A stretch of 64,000 nt of DNA from CAVVJA01 sp963809815 (lineage in GTDB: Bacteria > Actinomycetota > Actinomycetes > Mycobacteriales > Jatrophihabitantaceae): positions 62,001 to 126,000 of the forward strand of contig CAWELM010000024.1 in NCBI GenBank assembly GCA_963809815.1. The letters are read 5' to 3'. This document shows positions 24,789-32,569 of the stretch, one piece after another. Under the pieces are notes generated by a model that ran no database searches, was not told the origin of the DNA, and saw only the letters and a list, made by a program, of their open reading frames with translations. Position numbers and translations under genes: made by a program. Every line of letters starts with the position of its first letter. The stretch's first letter is position 1.

Positions 24789-26291
24789 GTGACGTCCGAT
24801 GATGCACTCATGCCGCCGATGAAGCCTGACGTGAAAATGTCGACCGGCATTGTTCGAGGACGCTGGGAAAACGGTGTGGCGGCATACCGCGGCGTTGCGT
24901 TTGCTGCCCCGCCGGTCGGACCGCGTCGGTTCGCCGCTCCCCAACCGGCCGAGCCGTGGCAGGGGGTCCGGGATGCGGGTCGTTTCGGGCCGCCTCCGCC
25001 GCAGCCGGGCCGGGCGACCGAAAGCGACGACTGGCTGAACCTCGCCGTGTGGACGCCTGATCCCGGCCGGGCCAACCTCCCGGTCGTGGTGTGGATCAGT
25101 GGTGGCGGATATCTCAACTGCGATTCCGCCGACCCGTACCTGACGGGTGCAGCAGTGGCCGCAGCCGGCGCGGTGCTGGTCAGCGCGAACTATCGAAGCG
25201 GATTCGAAGGCTTCGGGCACATCAGCGGAGCCCCGGACAACCGCGCTCTGCTCGATCAGGTCGCCGCGCTGCGCTGGGTGCAGGACAACATCGCACCTTT
25301 TGGAGGCGATCCAAGCAACGTCACTGTGCTCGGCCAGTCCGCTGGGGCTGGCTCGATCGCTGCCCTGCTCACGATGCCGGTAGCAGCCGGAACCTTTCGT
25401 CGCGCGATCCTGCAAAGCATCCCGGGTACCTACTTCACGACCAACCTCGCAGCCGACGTCTCGACGGAGATCTGCCGTGAGCTCGGCCGTACTCCCAATG
25501 TGGCCGATATCGCCGACGTCGCGCCGGACGAGCTGGTCGCCGCCGCGAGCATCGTCACCCATCGTCTTCTGCAGCGCTTCGACCGATGGGGCCCGGTGGC
25601 GTACTCCTCAACGCCTTTTGCCCCTGTGCTGGACGGTGACCTTCTTGCGTCGACGCCGTGGGCTGCACTTGCCGGCGGCGCGGCCCGAGGTATCGAGCTG
25701 CTGGTCGGGCATAGCCGCGACGAATACAGCCTGCTCGCCGCCCGGCTTCCCGACATCGACGACGTGCAGGTAGCCGCCCTGATCGATGGGCTGTCACCGA
25801 CGCCGGGCGCGTCCCGCTACCGGGCGGCCTACCCGTCGGCCACTCCTATGCAGCTACGCGAGACGGCGTTGTCGGACTGGCTGTACCGGATGCCCGCCCT
25901 GCACCTCGCCGAAGCCGCGAACCGGGGCGGAGCCGGGGTGTGGCTCTACGAGCTGTCTTGGGGATTCGGGCCACGTGGTGCTTCGCACGGCCTCGACACG
26001 CTGCTCCTGTTAGGGACCGCTGACCTAGTAGGCGAGGTAACGACGGCCGGTCCTGACGCAGTCGCGGCTGTCGAGCGGCTGTCGCAACTCATCCGGGCTG
26101 AACACCTGGACTTTGTCGCCACGGGCGATCCCGGCTGGACTCGGTTCCGAACAGCGGAGCCTTGGACCCGCGTCTACCTCCCCGAGCCTGCGTTGGTCGC
26201 GTATCCCGAGAAACGGTCGCGCACGCTTTGGACTCAACTGCGATTCGGGGTCTTGGACGTCAACACGGCGGTTGACCCTCACATCGCGTAA
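24789..26291 (+). CDS. Type-B carboxylesterase/lipase family protein
   Basis: A 500-residue alpha/beta hydrolase. The nucleophile Ser184 lies in VLGQSAGAGSIAALLT. The oxyanion-hole segment is VVWISGGGYLNCDSADPY (family norm 'iHGGgf..G', here S-GGG). The acid residue is in VGHSRDEYSLLA and the histidine in GASHGLDTLLLLGT. The N-terminal 'GIVRGRWENGVAAYRGVAFA' pattern is diagnostic. No signal peptide is visible, so it is probably cytoplasmic. GTG at 24789 is the frame start; an ATG at 24810 is possible. Its stop overlaps the inverted repeat in front of the ArsR gene. Confidence 0.88.
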   Translation: MTSDDALMPPMKPDVKMSTGIVRGRWENGVAAYRGVAFAAPPVGPRRFAAPQPAEPWQGVRDAGRFGPPPPQPGRATESDDWLNLAVWTPDPGRANLPVVVWISGGGYLNCDSADPYLTGAAVAAAGAVLVSANYRSGFEGFGHISGAPDNRALLDQVAALRWVQDNIAPFGGDPSNVTVLGQSAGAGSIAALLTMPVAAGTFRRAILQSIPGTYFTTNLAADVSTEICRELGRTPNVADIADVAPDELVAAASIVTHRLLQRFDRWGPVAYSSTPFAPVLDGDLLASTPWAALAGGAARGIELLVGHSRDEYSLLAARLPDIDDVQVAALIDGLSPTPGASRYRAAYPSATPMQLRETALSDWLYRMPALHLAEAANRGGAGVWLYELSWGFGPRGASHGLDTLLLLGTADLVGEVTTAGPDAVAAVERLSQLIRAEHLDFVATGDPGWTRFRTAEPWTRVYLPEPALVAYPEKRSRTLWTQLRFGVLDVNTAVDPHIA

Positions 26292-26306
26292 GTGTTAGCT
26301 TACGCG
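26285..26306. promoter_or_regulatory. Candidate ArsR-family operator (8-bp inverted repeat)
   Basis: CGCGTAAG (26285-26292) and its exact reverse complement CTTACGCG (26299-26306) flank six bases. The repeat ends four bases before the preferred GTG start of the ArsR gene and includes the carboxylesterase stop codon (26289-26291). Its position supports autoregulation of the ArsR-SRPBCC pair. Confidence 0.6.
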
Positions 26307-26309
26307 TTA

Positions 26310-26630
26310 GTGCAGACTTACTCGATCAGCGGATGGACGGCCCTCGGAGATCCAACCAGGCGAGCGATCTTCGAGCGCCTCGCCGAACGCCCGCGGGCTG
26401 TAAACGAGTTGGCGGACGAGCTCCCCGTGAGCCGCCCGGCGGTCTCGCAACACCTCAAGGTGCTGAAAGACGCGGGCCTGGTCATCGACCGGCGCGCCGG
26501 CAAGCACCGCATCTACCAGCTCGACACGCGTGGGCTGGGAACCCTGCGTACTGATCTGGAGCGCTTTTGGAATAGCGCGCTCATAGCCTTCAAGACCGCC
26601 GTTGAGCAACCAGTTGAGGAGGACAGATGA
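26310..26630 (+). CDS. ArsR-family HTH transcriptional regulator
   Basis: A 106-residue winged-helix repressor: WTALGDPTRRAIFERLAERP, then VNELADELPVSRPAVSQHLK (recognition helix) and VLKDAGLVIDRRAGKHRIYQ (wing). No metal-binding Cys cluster is present, as in the subgroup paired with SRPBCC proteins. The GTG at 26310 is chosen: the earlier GTG (26294) or upstream codon would place the start inside the inverted repeat. Its stop overlaps the next gene's start by four bases (ATGA), indicating translational coupling. Confidence 0.87.
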   Translation: MQTYSISGWTALGDPTRRAIFERLAERPRAVNELADELPVSRPAVSQHLKVLKDAGLVIDRRAGKHRIYQLDTRGLGTLRTDLERFWNSALIAFKTAVEQPVEEDR

Positions 26631-27112
26631 CCACCCAGACGGCAGGCACCTACATCCGGACCTCGGTCGTCGTCGACGCGCCAATCGAGCGCGCGTTCCG
26701 CGTTTTCACCGAGGATTTCGGGCGCTTCAAGCCGCGCGAGCACAACCTGCTCGGGGTCGAGATCGCCGAAACAGTATTCGAGCCGCGGGTTGGCGGGCAT
26801 CTCTACGACCGCGGCGTTGACGGCAGCGAGTGCCGCTTCGCGAGGGTGCTCGCCTACGAACCACCGCGTCGAGTCGTCCTCGGCTGGGACATCAGCCCGC
26901 ACTGGCAGCTCGAAGTGGATCCGGCCCAGGCAAGCGAAGTCGAGGTGCGGTTCACCGCCGAAGCAGCCAATCGAACCAGGGTGGATCTCGAACACCGCAA
27001 CCTCGAGCGACACGGTGAGGGCTGGGAAGGTCTGACGGATGGTCTTGGCGGCGACGCGGGCTGGCCGCTCTATCTCAAGCGGTTTGCCGCCCTGCTGGCC
27101 GAAGAGGCCTGA
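26627..27112 (+). CDS. SRPBCC (AHSA1/START-like) protein
   Basis: A 161-residue SRPBCC-fold protein: SVVVDAPIERAFRVFTEDFG, VGGHLYDRGVDGSECRFARV, YEPPRRVVLGWDISPHWQLE and the final WPLYLKRFAALLAE helix match the AHSA1-like subgroup. The fold forms a hydrophobic ligand cavity. The gene overlaps the ArsR gene and is co-transcribed with it, a common actinobacterial pair of unclear purpose. Followed by about 280 bases without a gene. Confidence 0.87.
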   Translation: MTTQTAGTYIRTSVVVDAPIERAFRVFTEDFGRFKPREHNLLGVEIAETVFEPRVGGHLYDRGVDGSECRFARVLAYEPPRRVVLGWDISPHWQLEVDPAQASEVEVRFTAEAANRTRVDLEHRNLERHGEGWEGLTDGLGGDAGWPLYLKRFAALLAEEA

Positions 27113-27393
27113 CGCGCCAGGCCGAAAGCTGTCACAGCCCGGGTGGTCCGCCAGGTGTCATCAGAGCGGATAGCGACTCGGGCTGGTCGGGAGCCGCTGG
27201 TGCGATCTCAGGAGGCGAACCAGAAAGCGGGGGACCGGATCACCCGTGGCCATTTCCGGCCCGACTACGTCTAGGTTGGCCTGCATGAACCGGACCGATC
27301 GTCTCGTCGCCTGGTTGGGGAGCTGCGGGCCGTCGTGCTTCGCTTGGGCGGGCCGCGTCACGCCCTGCGACAACACCAGAAACGGTCACCTCG

Positions 27394-29238
27394 GTGCCTG
27401 ACCTGCCCGGTGACGTTGATGCGGCGCTCGACGAGGCTGGGCTCAAGAACGCGCCGGTTCGGGCATACGTGCGTTTCTGGGCCGAGCACACTGGCGCCGA
27501 GCGGGTCGAGGTGGTGTCGGCGTCTGACGACGCCCGGCTGATCCGCGAGGCCCTTGAGGCCAGAGAGATCCTGCCCGCGGGCGAGCGGCTCTACTACTCG
27601 CGCAGTTACGCGAAGGACACCGCCCGCTCCGAAGAGCGCACGGTCGTGGCGACGAACGACCCGGCTGACGCGGGCGTCTACAACAACTGGCGCCCGGCGG
27701 CCGAGATGGTGCCCCTGCTCAAAGAGCGGATGCGTGGTGCGTCCAAGGGCAAAACGATGTACGTGGTGCCTTATCTGATGGCCCCGCCGGGATCCCCGCT
27801 CGAGCGGTTCGCCGCCGGTGTGGAGCTCACCGACCACCGCACGGTCGTGCTCCACATGATCCGCATGGCGCGAGTGGGGCCGGAGTACGTCAACGACCTC
27901 GCCGACCCGAACAGCTTTGTTCGCGCCGTCCACGTCACGGGTGACCTGGCCAACCTCGGGCAGGGGACAGCGGACGATCAACGCTACTTCGTGACGGTTG
28001 CCGACGAGCGGACAATCCTGCACTTTGGCTCGTCTTACGGCGGCAACGCCCTGCTCGGGAAGATCGCGCACGGTCTGCGCCAGGCTGCGTACGACGGCTG
28101 GGTGTCGGGCGAGTTCCTCGCTGAGCAGTTCATGCTCCTTGGTATCGCGGACAAGCTGACAGGACGTCGCTACCACATCTGCGGCGGATTTCCGAGCGCC
28201 TCGGGCAAGACGAACCTCGCGATGATGCTGCCACCTGACGCTCTCGGCGGGCGCTACCAGGTCGAGTTCTATGGCGACGACATCGCGTGGCTTCGGGTCG
28301 ACCCGGACGACGGGAGGATCTATGCGATTAACCCTGAGTTCGGGGTCTTTGGCGTGGCGAAGGACACGAACGAGGTGACGAACCCGACCGCGATGGCCGC
28401 GGTCGGGCCGGGTACGGGGACGCTGTTCACGAACGTCGCGTACAACGAGCTCACCGCCGAGGTGTGGTGGGAAGGGCGGACGCCGCAGCCTCCGGCCGAC
28501 ACCACCGGCTGGTGCGATTGGATGGGCGCACTCATCTCCGAACGTGACCCGGATCAGGCCGGCGAACCGTGGGCGCATCCGAACAGCCGGTTCACGACGA
28601 CGCTGGCGAATGTGCCCAACGTGGCCGCCGATGTCGCGAACTCGAAGGGCGTGCCGGTCGATGCCATCATCTTCGGCGGCCGTACCCGCGATCGTGAACC
28701 GCTGATCCGCGCCATCGCCGACTCCACCGAGGGCGTCTACGACGGCTTGACCCTCGGCGCCGAAGCGACGTTCGCCGCCGAGGGCGTCGAAGGCAAGCTT
28801 CGCTACGACCCGATGTCAATGCGTCCTTTCATGTCGTATCCCGAGGGTGCGTACGCGGCGCAGTGGCTGAAGATCATCGGTGCCGCTTCGGAGAAACCGA
28901 TCTTCGCCCATGTCAACTGGTTCCAGCGCGACCCGCACGACGGTCACTTCCGCTGGCCGGGCTACCGGGACAACCTGCGCCCGCTGCTCTGGCTGATACA
29001 GCTGAAGAACGGCGAGGTCACCGGGACGCAGACACCGGTCGGCATCTTGCCCACCATCGAGGAACTCAACCTCGAGGGCTGCGACGTCGCACCCGCTGAT
29101 CTCGAGCGGCTGCTCACCATCGACATCGGCCGGTGGCGGCAGGAGATCGCAAACCGCGAGGAGTACCTGGCCCAGTTCGACAGCCTGCCGGAGGAGATCT
29201 GGGAGGCGCACCGCCGCGTCGCCGCCGCCCTCGGCTGA
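27394..29238 (+). CDS. pckG: GTP-type phosphoenolpyruvate carboxykinase homologue, divergent in the active site
   Basis: A 614-residue protein, full length for GTP-PEPCK (about 600-620). Family blocks present are SYGGNALLGK, FPSASGKTNLAM (P-loop, 266-277), YGDDIAWL (Asp295-296), AHPNSRF, IIFGGR and HVNWFQRD. Three positions that are near-invariant in PEPCK differ. Rat Lys244, a Mn ligand, aligns with Ile224. Rat His264, also a Mn ligand, aligns with Gln245. The reactive P-loop Cys288 aligns with Ser270. Asp311 is kept as Asp296. Canonical decarboxylation of oxaloacetate is therefore uncertain despite the intact nucleotide loop. GTG start. It precedes the endonuclease V-like gene by 175 bases. 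Confidence 0.85.
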   Translation: MPDLPGDVDAALDEAGLKNAPVRAYVRFWAEHTGAERVEVVSASDDARLIREALEAREILPAGERLYYSRSYAKDTARSEERTVVATNDPADAGVYNNWRPAAEMVPLLKERMRGASKGKTMYVVPYLMAPPGSPLERFAAGVELTDHRTVVLHMIRMARVGPEYVNDLADPNSFVRAVHVTGDLANLGQGTADDQRYFVTVADERTILHFGSSYGGNALLGKIAHGLRQAAYDGWVSGEFLAEQFMLLGIADKLTGRRYHICGGFPSASGKTNLAMMLPPDALGGRYQVEFYGDDIAWLRVDPDDGRIYAINPEFGVFGVAKDTNEVTNPTAMAAVGPGTGTLFTNVAYNELTAEVWWEGRTPQPPADTTGWCDWMGALISERDPDQAGEPWAHPNSRFTTTLANVPNVAADVANSKGVPVDAIIFGGRTRDREPLIRAIADSTEGVYDGLTLGAEATFAAEGVEGKLRYDPMSMRPFMSYPEGAYAAQWLKIIGAASEKPIFAHVNWFQRDPHDGHFRWPGYRDNLRPLLWLIQLKNGEVTGTQTPVGILPTIEELNLEGCDVAPADLERLLTIDIGRWRQEIANREEYLAQFDSLPEEIWEAHRRVAAALG

Positions 29239-29412
29239 ACGGTTCGGTGACCACGGCGCCTGCACAGAGGGGTGCAGTCGCGGTGAGCTTGGCCAGCGTC
29301 TTCGTATAGGCCGGATTGTTCGACGAGACTGGCGAAACTAGAGGGCGGTCTCGGGTCCGCGTTATCTGAGGCGTGGATGGACCTTGCGGTCGCATGAGCT
29401 GGCGAGGCAGCG

Positions 29413-30102
29413 GTGAGCGGTGGGCAGCCATGGCCGAAGACGGCCGAGGAGTTGATCGATGCGCAACGAGGGCTTGATCGAGCGGACCCGCCGCCATGGC
29501 GTCCGGTCGATCTCGACGCGCTGCATGTCGCCGCAGCGTGGGTGTGTTTCGCGCGGGGCGTTACGGGTACCGGGTCGGCGGGTGATCCCGCTTGGGCCGC
29601 CGCGGTGACGATGTTCGGTGGGCGGCTGACCGAACGTGCGCTCGTGTACGGACATGCGGCCTCCGGCTACATCCCGGGCCTGCTCGCGCTGCGAATCGGG
29701 CCGCTGCTGGGCGAGGTGGTGGGCCACTTGGGCCACGGTTTCGATGTGTTGCTCGTCGATGCGACCGGCCGCGATCACCCACGGCACGCCGGGCTTGCCG
29801 TGCATCTGGGCGCGGTGCTCGGCGTACCCACCATCGGGGTCACTCACCGGCCACTTGTGGCAAGCGGTGCCTGGCCCGAAGACAGGACGGACGCAGTCGC
29901 ACCGCTGCTCGACGGCCAGAGCACCGTCGGTTTCTGGCTGCGTTCTCGTGCCGGCACGCGACCCATCGCTGTACACGCCGGCTGGCGAACGGATCCCAGC
30001 ACCGCGCTGACCGTCGTACTTGCCGGCAAAGGTCAAATGCGGACCCCGGCTCCGCTCCGCCAAGCACGCCGAGTCGCCCGACGGGCTCGCGCGCGGGCGT
30101 GA
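29413..30102 (+). CDS. Endonuclease V-like protein, probably a pseudoenzyme
   Basis: A 229-residue protein with the EndoV fold signature: SGYIPGLLALRIGPLLGEVV, DVLLVDATGRDHPRHAGLAV and LGVPTIGVTHRPL. EndoV cuts near deaminated bases using two Asp and a Glu that bind Mg. Here the first Asp ('GvDvaY') is replaced (HVAAAWVCF, Trp43), the Glu of 'FRE' is Ile95 in ALRIGP, and the 'GVAKS' lysine is His. Asp116 and His122 of the second motif are kept. The wedge motif YIPG is intact, so nucleic-acid binding without cleavage is possible. Start uses GTG/ATG region at 29413 behind a weak site. Confidence 0.75.
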   Translation: MSGGQPWPKTAEELIDAQRGLDRADPPPWRPVDLDALHVAAAWVCFARGVTGTGSAGDPAWAAAVTMFGGRLTERALVYGHAASGYIPGLLALRIGPLLGEVVGHLGHGFDVLLVDATGRDHPRHAGLAVHLGAVLGVPTIGVTHRPLVASGAWPEDRTDAVAPLLDGQSTVGFWLRSRAGTRPIAVHAGWRTDPSTALTVVLAGKGQMRTPAPLRQARRVARRARARA

Positions 30103-30155
30103 TCAGGGCATGCGACTAGGCTGCCCATAGGGACTGCCCGAAGGGAGCCGAGATC

Positions 30156-30470
30156 ATGTCAGACCACCCTCACAAGAAGCCGGACTTTCTCGAGGTTGCC
30201 AAGCACCAGTTCGCCCAGATCTCGGCCGAGTTCGAGAAGGCGCTCGACGCGGTCAAGGATCAGGAGCGCCGTAAGCAGCTGACATCGTCCTACCTCGACA
30301 TGCTGCAAAAGGGTCTGTCCAAGGCCCAAGAGAGCGTCTCCAAGTATCAACACAAGATTGCGCCGCACGCCACGACCGGTGAGCAGGAGAAAGGATCGGC
30401 ATCCGACATGTCAGCGACCGCTCCGCCGAAGACCGAGACGCCGGCGGCGCCGGAGTCGCCGACAAGCTAG
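30156..30470 (+). CDS. Small helical hypothetical protein
   Basis: A 104-residue charged protein. Residues 8-65 (PDFLEVAKHQFAQISAEFEK, then KQLTSSYLDMLQKGLSKAQE) form one or two long amphipathic helices, probably a coiled coil. The C-terminal third is a low-complexity Ala/Pro/Ser/Thr tail. No signal peptide or membrane segment is present. A good GGGAGCCGAG site precedes the ATG. I recognise no family. It follows the endonuclease V-like gene by 53 bases. Confidence 0.65.
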   Translation: MSDHPHKKPDFLEVAKHQFAQISAEFEKALDAVKDQERRKQLTSSYLDMLQKGLSKAQESVSKYQHKIAPHATTGEQEKGSASDMSATAPPKTETPAAPESPTS

Positions 30471-30539
30471 TCACTTTGTCGGCCCGATCGCTTCGGCGTC
30501 GTTTTAGTCCTGTGCAGCGCTGCTTGTCGCTTGATCGCC

Positions 30540-31478
30540 TTACTGCGCGTGTGCCGTGCGGTCGACGCGAACAACCACTTTGCCGGGCGGACGGGGGCGC
30601 TGCTGTTGGGCGCGGAAGGCTGCGGGTAGGTCGCCGAGTTCGAAGGTGAGGGCGACGGCGGGGCGGAGCTGGTGGTGATCGACGAGGGCGGCCAGTTCCC
30701 GCAGCTGGCTGCCGTCGGGTCTGACGACGAAATAAGTGGCGCGCACGTCGCCACGGCCGCCTTGAGCTACGTCGGGTTCGTCTGCGATCGCGACGAGGAT
30801 TCCGCCTTGGCGCAGCACCGGCCAGGATCGGGCTAGTACGTCACCGCCCACTGGGTCGATGACCACGTCGACATCGCCGACCTGGTCCTCGAACCGGTCG
30901 GAATAGTCGATGACCTCGGCCGCGCCGAGCCCGGCCACGAAATCGCGGTGCCGAGCTGACGCGGTCGCGGTCACCCGGGCGCCGTGTGCGGCGGCGAGCT
31001 GGACTGCGTAGGCGCCGACCCCGCCTGCCCCGCCGTGAACCAGGACGTGCTGGCCTGGCTGCAGCTGGGCGTGGTCGTGCAGAGCCTGCCAGGCGGTGAG
31101 CGCGCCGAGGGGGAGCGCAGCCGCCTCTTCGGGGTTCGCCGCGACGGGCCGCGCCGCCAGGTCCGCGGCCGGAACCGTAACGTATTCCGCGGCCGCGCCG
31201 GGCCGGTCAAACCCAATCAGGCCATAGATCTCCGCGCCGGGGGGCCAGTCGGTTACCCCGCCGCCGGATGCGACCACTACACCGGACATGTCGTGGCAAG
31301 GAATGACAGGCCACGTGTCCGACCAGGTGAGCTCGTCTGCCGTCACTGCAGTGGCATGAACCTCAACCAGCACTTCGCCCGTCCCCGGCTCCGGCACCGG
31401 GATCCGCTCGCCGGTCAGGCGAGCCGGGTCCGGGCCGGCGGCCCGCATCGCGTACATCGTGCGAACAGGACCGGTCAC
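30540..31478 (-). CDS. NADPH:quinone reductase-like MDR oxidoreductase
   Basis: A 312-residue medium-chain dehydrogenase/reductase without zinc-ligand residues. The GroES-like part has EVLVEVHATAVTADELTW and IPCHDMSGVVVASGGGVTDW. The Rossmann motif is VLVHGGAGGVGAYAVQLAAA, followed by ATASARHRDFVAGLGAAEVI and VVIDPVGGDVLARSWPVLRQ. It resembles the zeta-crystallin/QOR group acting on quinones or enones. It is convergent with the small helical gene. Alternative starts lie seven and ten codons downstream. Confidence 0.88.
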   Translation of the reverse strand: MTGPVRTMYAMRAAGPDPARLTGERIPVPEPGTGEVLVEVHATAVTADELTWSDTWPVIPCHDMSGVVVASGGGVTDWPPGAEIYGLIGFDRPGAAAEYVTVPAADLAARPVAANPEEAAALPLGALTAWQALHDHAQLQPGQHVLVHGGAGGVGAYAVQLAAAHGARVTATASARHRDFVAGLGAAEVIDYSDRFEDQVGDVDVVIDPVGGDVLARSWPVLRQGGILVAIADEPDVAQGGRGDVRATYFVVRPDGSQLRELAALVDHHQLRPAVALTFELGDLPAAFRAQQQRPRPPGKVVVRVDRTAHAQ

Positions 31479-31803
31479 CAGTCACCTCCGTTGGTGGTCG
31501 AGCATGGGCCGGCATTTCTCCGGGGGACGGATGTGATCGCGGCCGAGGTCCAGATCTCCAGCCGTGGCCACTTGCCGGGGGCCCACACCACGACCGTGAT
31601 CTTGGTAGGCGGTGCCTTCCCGTGTGATGCTAACGCTGCGTGGGTATCAGCCCGGACTCCTTTTTGGGCCGTCGGGGGGTTCTCCGTCGCTGTGGTCCGG
31701 CCACTAGGAGGGATTCAGCACGCTCCGTTAGAAATCCACGTCCTGACCCGGTCGCCGCCTCCACTGCCCGCTGTGGAATGATCATTTAGACGGCGTAGTG
31801 ACG
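31479..31803. other. Intergenic stretch without a supported gene
   Basis: The region lies between the MDR oxidoreductase start and the DUF1345 gene stop. One plus-strand frame runs through to 31781, but it is the tail of a long frame antisense to the oxidoreductase and lacks family features. It probably contains the oxidoreductase promoter. No convincing hairpin or repeat was seen. Confidence 0.4.
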
Positions 31804-32481
31804 CTAGCGAGCCAGCCCGGCGACGAGGTTGACCGTGGTCGCGAGGATCAACGAGCCGAAGATGAACGACTGTAAACCATGCCGGAGCGCTGCCAGCCGA
31901 ATCTGACTGCTTCGCAAGGTGGTATCCGAGACTTGGTAGGTCATGCCGATGGTGAATGCGACGTAGGCGAAGTCCATGAATCTCGGCAGTTCGTCTTGAT
32001 TGAAGTCAATGCCTCCGACGGTTCCGGAGTAATAGAGCACCGCGTATCGCAACATGTAGAGGGTATGCACGACCGCCCAGGACGCCGCCACACTCACGAC
32101 GGCCGATGCGGCAAGAAGCGCTTGTTTAGCTCCACTCGCCGAGCTCGCTTGGACCAGCACGAATCCGACTGCGACTAGGCTCATCAAGTTCGCAATCAGT
32201 ACGAGGAGCTCGGTTACCGTCGGTGAGGGGTCATCGCGGGTCGCCATAGCTGCGGTTTCAGCGGCGTCGCGGCCTCTCGTAAGCATCCAGACGACTAAGC
32301 AGAACGTCAGCGCAGCCGCGCTCCAACCGACGACTGGCGCATATCCCCATCCGGCGAAGAGGCCGGTCAGAATTCCCGCGGGAACGCCAACGACAACCAT
32401 TGTGATGAGCACCTTCTCCGCCCGTACATGAGTAGGCGCGGATGAGGCGGGTGAGGCGGGAGCGCTCACAAGCAGAGTCAA
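31804..32481 (-). CDS. DUF1345 membrane protein
   Basis: A 225-residue integral membrane protein with about five hydrophobic segments. The family signature VVHTLYMLRYAVLYYSGTVG is followed by GIDFNQDELPRFMDFAYVAF and TIGMTYQVSDTTLRSSQIR, as in DUF1345. Function unknown. The N-terminal 20 residues are Ala/Ser/Pro-rich and not a clear signal. It follows the proline-rich membrane protein gene on the same strand by 89 bases and may be transcribed with it. Confidence 0.85.
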   Translation of the reverse strand: MTLLVSAPASPASSAPTHVRAEKVLITMVVVGVPAGILTGLFAGWGYAPVVGWSAAALTFCLVVWMLTRGRDAAETAAMATRDDPSPTVTELLVLIANLMSLVAVGFVLVQASSASGAKQALLAASAVVSVAASWAVVHTLYMLRYAVLYYSGTVGGIDFNQDELPRFMDFAYVAFTIGMTYQVSDTTLRSSQIRLAALRHGLQSFIFGSLILATTVNLVAGLAR

Positions 32482-32569
32482 TCAGCGAGTATCGACATGA
32501 CCACAGTGCCGCGCCGCAATCGCCGAAATCACGACCGTCCTGGTGGCGATTGGGAGGAGTGGCTACGGC

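Noticed and set aside
27113..27393. Possible riboswitch upstream of the PEPCK homologue (GGGGGACCGGATCACCC and nearby G-rich runs)
   Set aside because: I could not build the conserved core of any known riboswitch class. It is ordinary GC-rich leader sequence on present evidence; a covariance-model search would decide.
27358..28578. 406-codon minus-strand open frame
   Set aside because: It is antisense to the PEPCK homologue and reflects third-position GC bias.
30984..31781. 265-codon plus-strand frame
   Set aside because: It is mostly antisense to the MDR oxidoreductase. The part beyond the gene (31531-31781) has no recognisable motif.
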